This document shows, piece after piece, positions 17,460 through 25,738 of a DNA stretch of 64,000 nt. A program made the translations under genes and the position numbers. Source of the stretch: an uncultured Pelagibacteraceae bacterium (GTDB taxonomy: Bacteria; Pseudomonadota; Alphaproteobacteria; Pelagibacterales; Pelagibacteraceae); the NCBI GenBank assembly GCA_902591025.1, contig CACIZB010000003.1, forward strand, positions 1 to 64,000, read 5' to 3'. Numbering within the stretch: the first letter of the stretch is position 1; each line of letters begins with the position of its first letter. Under the pieces are notes generated by a model. That model searched no databases. It saw only the letters and a list, made by a program, of their open reading frames with translations, and had not been told where the DNA came from.

Positions 17460-18902
17460 ATGTACGAAAAATTTGGCCAATTCATAGATGGAAAATGGTG
17501 TCAATCATCCGACAAATCAACATATGAAGTAATTAATCCTGCTAATGAGGAAATAATTGGACATGCGTCTAAAGCTACAACACAAGATATTGATAGAGCA
17601 TTAAAATCTGCTGAAAAGGGATTAGAGATTTGGAAAAAAACACCCCCTTGGAAAAGATCAAACATTATTAGAAAAATTGCAGACAAAATGAGAGAGAAAC
17701 AAGATATCCTAGCCAAATGGATGACATTAGAAGTTGGCAAACCTTTTGCAGAAGCAAAAGGTGAGGTAAATGGAGCTGCTGATATTTTTGAATGGAATGC
17801 AGAAGAAACTAAAAGAATTTATGGTCAGACTGTAGAAAGTAGATTTGAGGATACTAGAGTTCATGTTTATTATCAACCAATAGGTGTCGTAGCCGCATTA
17901 TCGCCTTGGAATTTTCCAGCAGTTTTGTCTGCAAGAAAAATTTCTACAGCTTTAGCAGCAGGGTGCTCCGTTATTATAAAACCAGATGTTATTACTCCGG
18001 GTGTTGTAATGGAAATGGTAGATATCTGTAGGGAATCCGGTGTACCAGCAGGTGTTGTTAATCTTTTATCTGGTGACCCCCCAAGTATAGCTCAACAATT
18101 AATTTCTTCAGATATAGTCAAAAAGATTTCTATAACAGGGTCTTCAAGAGTTGGAAAATTAATTTTAAAACAAGCAGCTGATAAAGTTCAAAGAGTGACG
18201 ATGGAGTTGAGTGGTCATTCTCCATTTATAGTTTTTGATGATGCTGATATTAAAAAAGCTACTGACATGGCAATAGCTGCTAAATTTAGAAACAACGGCC
18301 AAGTTTGCATATCTCCTAATAGATTCTATATTCAAGAAAGTAAAAAAGATGAATTTGTAAAATTATTTGTAGAAAAAACAAAAAAATTAAAGATTGGTGA
18401 TGGAATGGATCCATCAGTTCAGTTAGGTCCTCTTACAACAAAAAAAAGATTAAACGAGGTTGAAGAGTTGGTAGAAACCACAAAAAAAGAAGGTGCAAAA
18501 GTTCTTTTAGGTGGAAAAAGACCACAAGGTTTTAATAAAGGTTTTTATTATGAGCCAACCATATTTGATAATGTTAAAGATGATTTTACAATAATGAAAA
18601 TTGAGCCTTTTGGGCCATTAGTTCCAATGTTATCTTTTAAAACATTCGATGAAGTAATTGAAAGAGCTAACAATCATGAATTAGGTCTTTCAAGTTATAT
18701 TTGTACCAATTCAATGGATAAAGCTTATAAAGCTTCTGAGCTGATGGAAACAGGAACAGTAGCTGTTAACACTCCACTCGTTGCTATAGCCGAGGCGCCA
18801 TTTGGCGGAATTAAGCAAAGTGGATACGGAAGAGAGGGTGGTTCAATGGCAATTAAGGATTATCTTAATGTAAAGTACACTCATCTGGGCCTAAAAGGAT
18901 AG
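17460..18902 (+). CDS. NAD(P)-dependent aldehyde dehydrogenase (succinate-semialdehyde type)
   Basis: A 480-residue aldehyde dehydrogenase distinct from the AldB-like enzyme nearby. It has 'SPWNFPAVLSARKISTALAA' (148-167), Glu249 in 'MELSGHSP' (Ser replaces the usual second Gly), and catalytic Cys283 in 'NNGQVCISPNR'. The C-terminal 'PFGGIKQSGYGREGG' is typical of GabD-like enzymes. Succinate-semialdehyde or another omega-semialdehyde is the likely substrate class; this cannot be fixed from sequence. Confidence 0.87.
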   Translation: MYEKFGQFIDGKWCQSSDKSTYEVINPANEEIIGHASKATTQDIDRALKSAEKGLEIWKKTPPWKRSNIIRKIADKMREKQDILAKWMTLEVGKPFAEAKGEVNGAADIFEWNAEETKRIYGQTVESRFEDTRVHVYYQPIGVVAALSPWNFPAVLSARKISTALAAGCSVIIKPDVITPGVVMEMVDICRESGVPAGVVNLLSGDPPSIAQQLISSDIVKKISITGSSRVGKLILKQAADKVQRVTMELSGHSPFIVFDDADIKKATDMAIAAKFRNNGQVCISPNRFYIQESKKDEFVKLFVEKTKKLKIGDGMDPSVQLGPLTTKKRLNEVEELVETTKKEGAKVLLGGKRPQGFNKGFYYEPTIFDNVKDDFTIMKIEPFGPLVPMLSFKTFDEVIERANNHELGLSSYICTNSMDKAYKASELMETGTVAVNTPLVAIAEAPFGGIKQSGYGREGGSMAIKDYLNVKYTHLGLKG

Positions 18903-18914
18903 ACCTAAAAATTA

Positions 18915-19622
18915 ATGATAGAATTAACCGTAGCATTTGGAGCTGGTCTTATAAGTTTTTTATCTCCATGCGTATTACCTTTAATACCCGGATACATTTC
19001 ATATATATCTGGAAGTTCATTAAACGAATTGCGTGAAAATAAAAGTGTAAATCTTTTACCAATAATCTTTTTCACGGTTGGCTTTTCAATTGTTTTTATA
19101 ATTTTTGGAGCAGCCTCTACTTTTTTAGGGCAAGTTTTACTGCAAAATTCATATGAATTAAGAATAGGTGCGGGATTAATTATAATTATTTTTTCACTTC
19201 ATATTATTGGTTTAATAAATATTAAATTTCTTAATTATGAAAAAAGAATTCATACAAATTCAAATACGAATTTTTTTAGTCCAGTTTTGATTGGAATGGC
19301 GTTTGCTTTTGGTTGGACGCCTTGTATTGGCCCAATACTAGGTTCAATTTTAGTCCTCGCTGCCACTGAAGAAAGTTTAAATAAAGGTATTTTTTTATTG
19401 TTTTCTTATTCTTTAGGTTTAGCAATTCCTTTTATTTTATCTGGATACCTAATACAAAAATTTTTAATATTTTCAAAAAACTTCAAAAAGAATATCAGTT
19501 TAGTGTCTAAAGTTGGAGGAATAATTCTTTTAATTACTGGTATTTTAATATTAACTAATCAATTACAAGCTTTGGGATTTTATTTGCAAAATATTTTCCC
19601 TTTTTTACAAAATGTTGGATGA
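18915..19622 (+). CDS. ccdA: CcdA-type cytochrome c biogenesis/thiol transport protein
   Basis: A 235-residue inner-membrane protein with about six hydrophobic helices. It has the two CcdA/DsbD-beta cysteine-proline motifs: 'SFLSPCVLPLIPGY' (Cys19) and 'FGWTPCIGPILGS' (Cys137). CcdA passes electrons from cytoplasmic thioredoxin to periplasmic thiol proteins, for cytochrome c haem ligation or for reductases such as MsrB. No ResA/CcmG gene is adjacent. Overlaps the following gene by a few bases. Confidence 0.92.
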   Translation: MIELTVAFGAGLISFLSPCVLPLIPGYISYISGSSLNELRENKSVNLLPIIFFTVGFSIVFIIFGAASTFLGQVLLQNSYELRIGAGLIIIIFSLHIIGLINIKFLNYEKRIHTNSNTNFFSPVLIGMAFAFGWTPCIGPILGSILVLAATEESLNKGIFLLFSYSLGLAIPFILSGYLIQKFLIFSKNFKKNISLVSKVGGIILLITGILILTNQLQALGFYLQNIFPFLQNVG

Positions 19623-19624
19623 TT

Positions 19625-20206
19625 ATGAAAATTTATCAAATAGACTCTAGCGCAAGAAAAGAGGGATCAACATCTAGAGCATTAGCAAAAAAGTTATTAG
19701 AAAAAATTAAAAAACCAGAGGATGAAATTATTTATCGAGATTTAGATGACGAGATGGTTTTTGTATCGGGGTTAACAGAGTCAGGAATGAAGATTGATAA
19801 AAAAGATCAAACAGAGCATCATAAAAAAATGTTTGAACTATCAGATAAATTAGTTAAAGAACTTAAAGAGAGTGATATCATAATTATTTCAGCTCCAATT
19901 TACAACTATGGACCGCCTGCTACACTAAAAGCTTGGTCAGATCTTGCAGCAAGAGTTGGGGAAACTTTTAAATTTAGATCTGATGGAAGAAGAGAGGGCT
20001 TATTAAAAAATAAAAAAGCCTACTTAGTAATTACTTCGGGTGGAACCAAACTGAATAGTAATGAAGATTTTCTCACACCTTGGTTAAAGTTTATTTTAAA
20101 TTTTTTTGGGATTAAGGATATACAAATTATTTGTGCAGACCAGATGGCTCTAGATTATCAAAAATCAATCAAAGATGCAGAGGAGCAAATAAGAAATATT
20201 AATTAA
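19625..20206 (+). CDS. Flavodoxin-fold FMN-dependent NAD(P)H oxidoreductase (azoreductase-like)
   Basis: A ~193-residue flavodoxin-fold protein: 'YQIDSSARKEGSTSRALAK' binds the FMN phosphate, 'IIISAPIYNYGPPATLKAW' and 'AYLVITSGGT' are conserved in AzoR/NQO-type oxidoreductases. The likely reaction is two-electron reduction of quinones or azo compounds. An ATG two codons earlier (19619) is also possible. The stop overlaps the convergent dioxygenase gene by 4 bases. Confidence 0.85.
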   Translation: MKIYQIDSSARKEGSTSRALAKKLLEKIKKPEDEIIYRDLDDEMVFVSGLTESGMKIDKKDQTEHHKKMFELSDKLVKELKESDIIIISAPIYNYGPPATLKAWSDLAARVGETFKFRSDGRREGLLKNKKAYLVITSGGTKLNSNEDFLTPWLKFILNFFGIKDIQIICADQMALDYQKSIKDAEEQIRNIN

Positions 20207-21303
20207 AGATTAAATTTTCTTTTAAGATGTTTTAGTTTTCCTTCAGTGCTATCATAATCAATGTAACAACCTTGCAAAAAACGTTTTCCCTCGTTGGTGT
20301 CAAAAGTAGTTCTTCCATGAAGAAGTCTGTAATTATCCATCATTAATAAGTCACCTGGTAATAATTTAAATTCGATTCTGAATTTGCCTGAATTATAATA
20401 TTCAGAAATTTTTTTTCTTGCAGCATAATATGTTTCTAGTTTTTCGGAGTCCATTAAAGGGACAAAATCCAATCTTGGGCTAAATCTTACTTGTTTAAAT
20501 TCCCCTTTCTCATCTAATTTTATCATTTCAGCCCAATCCTCTAAAACAACAGTTTTGTCAACGAATTGAAATCTTACTTTAGTTTCACTTAAAATTTTAT
20601 AATATTCAGGAAAATCTTTTTTAAGTCTCTCTGTTACAGTAAAGCCGTCAACTAAAGTTGAAAAACCTCCTGAAACCTCATTTTCAATACAATGTAAAAT
20701 TTGAATACAAGGAACAGGATTTCTATATGGATTATCAGTATGTGGAGCTAACGGTAACGAAGTGTAAGCTAAATCGTTAGGGTTTGGTTTTGATCTAACA
20801 TTGAAAAATTCACCAAAATTTGTTCGTCTAACGCTTCCTATGGAATTTGCGAAATTAACTAAGAAATTATTTTTTGTAGGTACATTTTTAAAAATAATAA
20901 AACCATATTTATAAAAATTTATTAATGCATGGTACATTTCTTTTTTTTCAAAGAAATTATCCTCATACTTGATAGTATTTTCATTTTTAAAAGAAGAGTC
21001 CCACTTTTCTTTTTTAATAAATTTTACAAAATTATTGTTCTTAAATTCTTTAATAATATCTTGTGTTGACAATTTTGCAAAAGCTCCATCATTAAATTTT
21101 ACTTCTAGAAAGCCATCAATCAGATTTATACTCTCAATCTTTATTTTTTTTTGAATTTTGGTAGGATCAAAAAGCCTCTGTTGAGTACTCTTATCTACAT
21201 AATCCTCACTATTTATTCGTTCTCTAAGCCAAAAAGGATGAATTTCTTTTTTTATCCCATTATCATCAAAAAAGACTTTGTTATCATTTAATTTAATTTT
21301 CAT
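20203..21303 (-). CDS. Gamma-butyrobetaine hydroxylase-like Fe(II)/2-oxoglutarate dioxygenase
   Basis: A 366-residue two-domain protein. The N-terminal ~95 residues follow the GBBH-N/DUF971 domain ('HPFWLRERI', 'QQRLFDP'), the rest is a TauD fold with iron ligands His188 and Asp190 ('APHTDNPYRNPVPCIQ') and His329 ('LLHGRTTF'). Such enzymes hydroxylate gamma-butyrobetaine or trimethyllysine en route to carnitine. The Cys ligands of the N-terminal zinc site of GBBH are missing. Substrate is therefore uncertain. Confidence 0.82.
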   Translation of the reverse strand: MKIKLNDNKVFFDDNGIKKEIHPFWLRERINSEDYVDKSTQQRLFDPTKIQKKIKIESINLIDGFLEVKFNDGAFAKLSTQDIIKEFKNNNFVKFIKKEKWDSSFKNENTIKYEDNFFEKKEMYHALINFYKYGFIIFKNVPTKNNFLVNFANSIGSVRRTNFGEFFNVRSKPNPNDLAYTSLPLAPHTDNPYRNPVPCIQILHCIENEVSGGFSTLVDGFTVTERLKKDFPEYYKILSETKVRFQFVDKTVVLEDWAEMIKLDEKGEFKQVRFSPRLDFVPLMDSEKLETYYAARKKISEYYNSGKFRIEFKLLPGDLLMMDNYRLLHGRTTFDTNEGKRFLQGCYIDYDSTEGKLKHLKRKFNL

Positions 21304-21367
21304 TTTAATAAGATGATTATTTAAAATTAAGCTTTAATCAATAGTAATTAAATAGTATTAACTTTTA

Positions 21368-22174
21368 GTGTCAATTTTAAATTCAAATAAATATAAAATT
21401 TACTCCAAATTTCTTAATGATTTGGCCAAAAAACTTACTCGCTTTTATTTTCTTAAACTAAATAAAAAGTTTAGTGTTTTTAATAAAAAAAAAGGGAAGG
21501 GTTATGATCCTGTAACAAGTGCCGATAAAGCTTTTGAAAAATTTATAAGAAAAGAAATTCACAAAAAATTTCCGAATCATCAAATAAAAGGTGAGGAGTT
21601 TGGACAAAAAAAAACAAAAAGTGATTTCACTTGGGTTATTGATCCAATAGATGGAACCAGATCATTTGTAATTGGGAATCCAACATGGAGTAATTTAATT
21701 TCACTTAATTATAAAAATTATCCAGTTTTAGGTCTTGCAAATTTTCCATTACTTAAAAAATACTATTTAAATTCATCAAATAAATCATCCTATGTTGTTG
21801 AAAAAAATAAAAGAAGAAAAATTACTGTTAACAATAAAGTATCTTTTCAAAATATTAAACTCTCTGCTGGTTTTTACGACGGTATTACATTAAATCAACA
21901 AAAAAAAATTCCTAAAATTTTAAAACTGATGCAATTTCCTTGTGCGGATGCTCTTAGTTATGCACATTTAGCTGAAGGAAAAATTGATGTTGTAATACAA
22001 TGTGGAAATAAGATATGGGACATTCATCCACTAATTCCAATAATTGAGGCTGCAGGAGGAATTTTATCTAATTGGAAAAATGAAAGTGCTGTAAAAGCTG
22101 GCAATATTTTGGTAACGACTAATAAATCTATTCACAAAAAAATTTTAAAAATATTAAAACCAGTTGCTAAGTAG
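21368..22174 (+). CDS. hisN: Inositol-monophosphatase-family phosphatase, HisN-like
   Basis: A 268-residue Mg-dependent phosphatase of the IMPase fold. Metal-site motifs are 'KGEEFG', 'WVIDPIDGTRSFVIG' and 'IWDIHPLIPIIEAAGG'. The 'GTRSFVIGNPTWSNLISL' pattern is typical of the HisN-type histidinol-phosphate phosphatases used by alphaproteobacteria and actinobacteria, though inositol phosphatase activity cannot be excluded. The start is GTG at 21368; no closer ATG keeps the N-terminal domain. Its end overlaps the convergent SMR gene by 8 bases. Confidence 0.8.
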   Translation: MSILNSNKYKIYSKFLNDLAKKLTRFYFLKLNKKFSVFNKKKGKGYDPVTSADKAFEKFIRKEIHKKFPNHQIKGEEFGQKKTKSDFTWVIDPIDGTRSFVIGNPTWSNLISLNYKNYPVLGLANFPLLKKYYLNSSNKSSYVVEKNKRRKITVNNKVSFQNIKLSAGFYDGITLNQQKKIPKILKLMQFPCADALSYAHLAEGKIDVVIQCGNKIWDIHPLIPIIEAAGGILSNWKNESAVKAGNILVTTNKSIHKKILKILKPVAK

Positions 22175-22502
22175 TCTTTCCAAGAGTGTTTAAAAGAATA
22201 ACACCAATAATTATTAAAGTTATTCCAATTATCCCATAAATATTAGGGATTTGATTATACTTCAATACACCAAACAAACTAACAGCAGTAATAGTTAATC
22301 CACCATATGTTGCATATGTAAAACCAACAGGAATTATATTCATTGCTTTAGATAAACAAAAAATACAAGCAACTATTGATATGATACAAAAAATTGTTTG
22401 AGGTAAATTTGTAAAACCATTCGTAGATTTTAAAAATCCATTTGAAGTAATCCCTAGAATAATTGCTAAAAGCAAAAAAATATAACCAGTTAAATTAGTC
22501 AT
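22167..22502 (-). CDS. Small multidrug resistance (SMR) family transporter
   Basis: A 111-residue protein with four hydrophobic helices, the size and layout of EmrE/SugE proteins. 'SLFGVLKYNQIPNIYGIIGI' resembles helices 3-4. The membrane-embedded Glu14 of EmrE is not obvious in helix 1, so the substrate may differ from lipophilic cations. Located at the 3' end of the minus-strand small-gene run. Confidence 0.78.
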   Translation of the reverse strand: MTNLTGYIFLLLAIILGITSNGFLKSTNGFTNLPQTIFCIISIVACIFCLSKAMNIIPVGFTYATYGGLTITAVSLFGVLKYNQIPNIYGIIGITLIIIGVILLNTLGKTT

Positions 22503-22516
22503 GCATCAAGTTAATC

Positions 22517-22738
22517 TTATTTAGTAATTTTATCTACAAACTTTTTAGTTGCTGGACCTACCACAAAAGCGGCTGCTATAGCTATTGGAAGTCCAACTAC
22601 CCATGCTTTAATGAATCTGTTTAAATAACCACCATCCATACCAGTGTTTATATAAGTAATAATTAAAGTCATTATTAAGCTCATACTAAATCCCATAAGC
22701 AGTATGAATAAAAGATTTGAATATTTTTTTGGAAACAT
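22517..22738 (-). CDS. DUF2798 family two-helix membrane protein
   Basis: A 73-residue protein with two hydrophobic helices (about 8-29 and 46-63) separated by 'NTGMDGGYLNRFIKAWVVGL', the typical DUF2798 layout. Function unknown. It sits 14 bases upstream of the SMR gene on the same strand, so the two may be cotranscribed. Confidence 0.8.
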   Translation of the reverse strand: MFPKKYSNLLFILLMGFSMSLIMTLIITYINTGMDGGYLNRFIKAWVVGLPIAIAAAFVVGPATKKFVDKITK

Positions 22739-22746
22739 TAATTTAT

Positions 22747-23337
22747 CTATTTAATTTTTCTTATTAGAAGACTTACCATAGATTTTTTTTTGCAAAACTT
22801 GTAGTCATTATCCCCTAATTTTTTTCCAGTAGCATCATCAAATAGTTTCCAATTAAATTTCACACAACTTGTAGGTTTTTTACCTAACTTTAGTATTTTT
22901 AGCTCTACAGTTCTAGGTCCACGATCCGTAACTGAGAAAGTTCTAGTTTCACCTTTTTTCCAAAAACCTAAAGGAAACTTACATCCATTTTTTATGTATT
23001 TAGTTCCAGATCTTCTTTGGTCGTACACTCTTCCCATACACTGACCATCATTAGTAACTGTAAATAATTGTGTTTTTCTAACCCTGCCTTCTCTATTTTT
23101 AAGTGTTCTCTTATAGACTTTAATGATTTCCTTAGAGCCAGGAGCTCTCCAATCTATTGGGCCAACAATTTTCTTTCTTCTTTTTTCACCAAAAGTTGTA
23201 TCTGCGCTAGTAAATTTTATTTCTGTATCATTTCTAATTTCTCCACCAGTAAATAATTCAAGAGGTATAAACCTTTCATTTGCAGATGATGCGCTAATTA
23301 AAGAAAAAAAAATGATAATGTAAAATATTTTTTTCAT
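22747..23337 (-). CDS. Secreted protein of unknown function
   Basis: A 196-residue protein with a clear signal peptide (MKKIFYIIIFFSLISASSAN, cleavage near 19-20). The mature part is lysine-rich and predicted beta-rich, with four Cys (in 'GQCMG', 'GCKFP', 'TSCVKF', 'KFCKKK') that could form two periplasmic disulfides, and repeated 'RT..V' strands. I do not recognise the family. It lies 8 bases upstream of the DUF2798 gene. Confidence 0.7.
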   Translation of the reverse strand: MKKIFYIIIFFSLISASSANERFIPLELFTGGEIRNDTEIKFTSADTTFGEKRRKKIVGPIDWRAPGSKEIIKVYKRTLKNREGRVRKTQLFTVTNDGQCMGRVYDQRRSGTKYIKNGCKFPLGFWKKGETRTFSVTDRGPRTVELKILKLGKKPTSCVKFNWKLFDDATGKKLGDNDYKFCKKKSMVSLLIRKIK

Positions 23338-23349
23338 TGATTTTTATAT

Positions 23350-23637
23350 TTATGCTCCTTTTATTATTATTCCGTTAGCAACTGAGTTATTTAAACGTAT
23401 TTGTTTTACTGGTTTATATTCTTCAGAATTGTACCATTCTAATGCTTTTTCATAACTGGGAAATTTGATTACAACTGTTCTGGGATAAGTCCAATTACCC
23501 TCAACTATTGTGGTTTCACCACCTCTCACAATATATTCTCCACCAAATTTTTCAGCAATCGGTTTCACTTTTTTTACGTACTCTTTATATTCTTCAGGTT
23601 TTTTTACTTCTATGTTGAATATAGCAAATCCAGACAT
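23350..23637 (-). CDS. DUF1330 family protein
   Basis: A 95-residue DUF1330 protein, a ferredoxin-like dimeric alpha+beta barrel. The family pattern is visible: 'FNIEVKKPEEYKEYVKKVKP', 'GGEYIVRGGETTIVEGNW', 'VVIKFPSYEKALEWYNSEEY', then the closing helix. No function is established for the family. The start overlaps the stop of the next upstream gene (TAATG), indicating coupled translation. Confidence 0.9.
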   Translation of the reverse strand: MSGFAIFNIEVKKPEEYKEYVKKVKPIAEKFGGEYIVRGGETTIVEGNWTYPRTVVIKFPSYEKALEWYNSEEYKPVKQIRLNNSVANGIIIKGA

Positions 23638-24053
23638 TAAGTGTAAATTTTATCAGTCAAACCGTAAATAAGTATGGCACTCATTATAGTAAAAACCAGT
23701 GGTGCAATAACCCCCTCGTTTGTAGTTTTTTCATTCACACCCGTTTTATCTAGTTTAATAGAATAAAAATTACATAAAAAAATACATAAATTATTTATAA
23801 AAACTAAATTTAAGAATCCCCATGTATTTTCTAAACCTCCAGGTCTAATAAAACCTACATAGATTGACATTAAAAAAACAGCAAGCATAAACGCCCCTGC
23901 CATTCTTATCATTATTGCTCCGCTAGGATCGATACCAAATCTTTCCATAAAGCTTTTAGTACCAAAAATAGTTTGAAATGCATAAACACCAACACCTATA
24001 AAATGAACTAAGTAAATTATTAAATAAAATATCCCATTAAATTTTTCTAACAT
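23637..24053 (-). CDS. Four-helix membrane protein of unknown function
   Basis: A 138-residue protein from the ATG at 24053, which has a clear AAAAAAGGAG site; an upstream in-frame start at 24095 is less likely. Hydrophobic segments are at about 8-28, 42-62, 70-92 and 117-134, with a cytoplasmic or periplasmic charged loop 'KLDKTGVNEKTTNEG' before the last. I do not recognise a named family. It is coupled to the DUF1330 gene downstream by a one-base TAATG overlap. Confidence 0.72.
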   Translation of the reverse strand: MLEKFNGIFYLIIYLVHFIGVGVYAFQTIFGTKSFMERFGIDPSGAIMIRMAGAFMLAVFLMSIYVGFIRPGGLENTWGFLNLVFINNLCIFLCNFYSIKLDKTGVNEKTTNEGVIAPLVFTIMSAILIYGLTDKIYT

Positions 24054-24081
24054 TTTGTCTCCTTTTTTAATTAGCTGTGTT

Positions 24082-24369
24082 TTAATTCCCCTCAACTAAA
24101 ACAAGATGAGCTTTGGCCGCTAATTCTCTAACCGCTTTAGCTGCTTGATATTTTTCTGACTCATAGAATTTACGAGCAGTATGAATGCTTTCAAATTCAA
24201 TTAATACAACAGTACCTAAATTTTCACCTTCTCTTACGTCAGGACTGGGTTCACGAACAAGAACTTTTCCACCGTGCTCTCCAATAGTTGGTCCGGACAT
24301 TTGTTTAAACTTTTCCATACCTTCTTTATCGTGTTCTTTAAGATGTGCTATCAAATATCCTTTGCTCAT
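24082..24369 (-). CDS. DUF1330 family protein (second copy)
   Basis: A 95-residue DUF1330 protein: 'MSKGYLIAHLKEHDKEGMEK', 'GEHGGKVLVREPSP', 'VVLIEFESIHTARKFYESEKY' and a final 'AHLVLVEG' strand. It is only distantly similar to the copy at 23.35 kb, so this is not a recent duplication. A GTG three codons upstream (24378) is possible; the ATG at 24369 fits homologues starting just before the first strand. Ends 28 bases before the four-helix membrane gene. Confidence 0.88.
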   Translation of the reverse strand: MSKGYLIAHLKEHDKEGMEKFKQMSGPTIGEHGGKVLVREPSPDVREGENLGTVVLIEFESIHTARKFYESEKYQAAKAVRELAAKAHLVLVEGN

Positions 24370-24420
24370 AATTTTCACTTTATCAAATTAATATAAAGAT
24401 TGCTCTCATAAATCTTTCTC

Positions 24421-24708
24421 TTAAGCGTTATAGTCCATCACTTGATCAGTACACTCAGTAAATTTATGAGGCTCAAAGAAATCATTCATTTGACCTAATT
24501 GATTATTGATATCCGCTTCACTGTTAGCTTTCCACCAGCAAAACATTTGCATTGTATCACCCGGGGTGTTCCAAGTCATTTGGCATGCTGCTTTATCACT
24601 TGTCATTGATTTAACAATATCTTCCATTTTCATTGAAGCTACTGTTTCACTAAATTTAGCCTTCATTTCTTTAGATTTAAAAGTGTGTGTTACCATATAG
24701 TTCTTCAT
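24421..24708 (-). CDS. Small soluble protein of unknown function
   Basis: A 95-residue protein preceded by an AAAGGA site. It is predicted strand-helix-strand ('YMVTHTFKSKEMKAKFSETV', 'MQMFCWWKANSEADINNQL'), consistent with a small ferredoxin-like/dimeric alpha+beta fold like its DUF1330 neighbours; that is inference. It has three Cys (about 42, 57 and 86) and is methionine-rich. Not recognised. Confidence 0.65.
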   Translation of the reverse strand: MKNYMVTHTFKSKEMKAKFSETVASMKMEDIVKSMTSDKAACQMTWNTPGDTMQMFCWWKANSEADINNQLGQMNDFFEPHKFTECTDQVMDYNA

Positions 24709-24744
24709 TTTTTTCCTTTATTTAATGAGTTAAAATTTATCTAA

Positions 24745-24984
24745 TTACTTTTCAGCTTTGAGAAGTTTTAAAGCTTTGTTTAATAATATCACAGATCTAG
24801 GATGATCACCTCCATCATGAGCCTTTACACCTTTATCTCTGAGTTCTTTAGCTTCTTCTATTATTTTGTCATCTGTTGCAGACTCTATCATTTTATCAAA
24901 CTTTGCAGCTAACATTGGACAAGAACCTGCGTTTGCAGAACTTGAAAATAAAATCAAACATAAAGTAATTATTATTTTTTTCAT
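24745..24984 (-). CDS. Small secreted helical protein of unknown function
   Basis: A 79-residue protein with a signal peptide ending near 'SSANAG' (residues 1-19). The mature ~60 residues are helical and charged ('MIESATDDKIIEEAKELRDK', 'NKALKLLKAEK') and contain a single Cys. An AAAGGA site precedes the start. The helix-turn-helix spacing resembles a single TPR-like hairpin, but the family is not recognised. Confidence 0.65.
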   Translation of the reverse strand: MKKIIITLCLILFSSSANAGSCPMLAAKFDKMIESATDDKIIEEAKELRDKGVKAHDGGDHPRSVILLNKALKLLKAEK

Positions 24985-24998
24985 ATTTTTCCTTTCAA

Positions 24999-25283
24999 TT
25001 ATTTTGCTTTATTTAAGTGATAAACTGAGTAACTATCTAATACTGCAGACATAATAGGTTTTGATACTTCAGTTCCATCTATAAATTTATATAGAGCTGC
25101 TTCGTCAGTACAAAAAATCTTAAACATAACAGTACTTTTATCTGGTGTTACTGTTCCTATTGTTTTTTCTACTACTGCAACTTTTGCTCTTTCCGCTAAA
25201 CCCTCAGGTGATTGCATAAAACCCATAAATTTTTCAAACGTGCCCTCTTTTAATTTAGCAACTACCAACATTTCTTTTTCCAT
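24999..25283 (-). CDS. Small soluble protein of unknown function, alpha+beta type
   Basis: A 94-residue protein with a good AAAGGAG site. The order strand ('MLVVAKL'), helix ('TFEKFMGFMQS'), strand ('STVMFKIFCTD'), helix ('EAALYKFIDG') and a last strand ('YSVYHLN') is that of small antibiotic-monooxygenase/DUF1330-like folds. Not recognised by family. Fourteen bases upstream of the secreted helical gene. Confidence 0.68.
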   Translation of the reverse strand: MEKEMLVVAKLKEGTFEKFMGFMQSPEGLAERAKVAVVEKTIGTVTPDKSTVMFKIFCTDEAALYKFIDGTEVSKPIMSAVLDSYSVYHLNKAK

Positions 25284-25298
25284 TTTTACTCCTTTTTA

Positions 25299-25670
25299 TT
25301 AATATAAAGTTTGAACTACTTTTTTTACTTTTTCAGCTCCATTAGGAACTAAAGCTTCAACAAACTTATGACATTTGTCAGTTTTAGCTTTGTCGTATTT
25401 TGAGCCGTAATGTTTATCAACTGCTTTGTTTACTCCAGCATCCCAATCTTTTTCTGGAATACCTATCTCAAGAGCATAGGTTTTTAAAACTTTCACTGTT
25501 GAAATTGATTTTTCTTTCATCCCATACTCAAATTTTTCACCTGAAGGAAGAAAGTAGTTAGCCATATAAATACCAACACAATCCCATGCTTTTGATTTAT
25601 CTTTGTCATTCATCCCTGCATTAGCAGATGTAAAAATGAGAAATGATAAAACTATAATAATTTTTTTCAT
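25299..25670 (-). CDS. Secreted protein of unknown function
   Basis: A 123-residue protein with a signal peptide ('IIIVLSFLIFTSANAG', cleavage about residue 18-19). The mature domain is helical and has two Cys ('WDCVGIYMANYF' and 'KCHKFVEAL') that probably form a disulfide. Not recognised. First gene of the minus-strand small-gene run that extends to 22.2 kb; no clear Shine-Dalgarno. Confidence 0.66.
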   Translation of the reverse strand: MKKIIIVLSFLIFTSANAGMNDKDKSKAWDCVGIYMANYFLPSGEKFEYGMKEKSISTVKVLKTYALEIGIPEKDWDAGVNKAVDKHYGSKYDKAKTDKCHKFVEALVPNGAEKVKKVVQTLY

Positions 25671-25738
25671 AATCTGTCAACGTTAAGAAAAGTTTTTAAA
25701 AAATTGTAACTGTTTTGTTACATGCCTGGTATGCGTTA

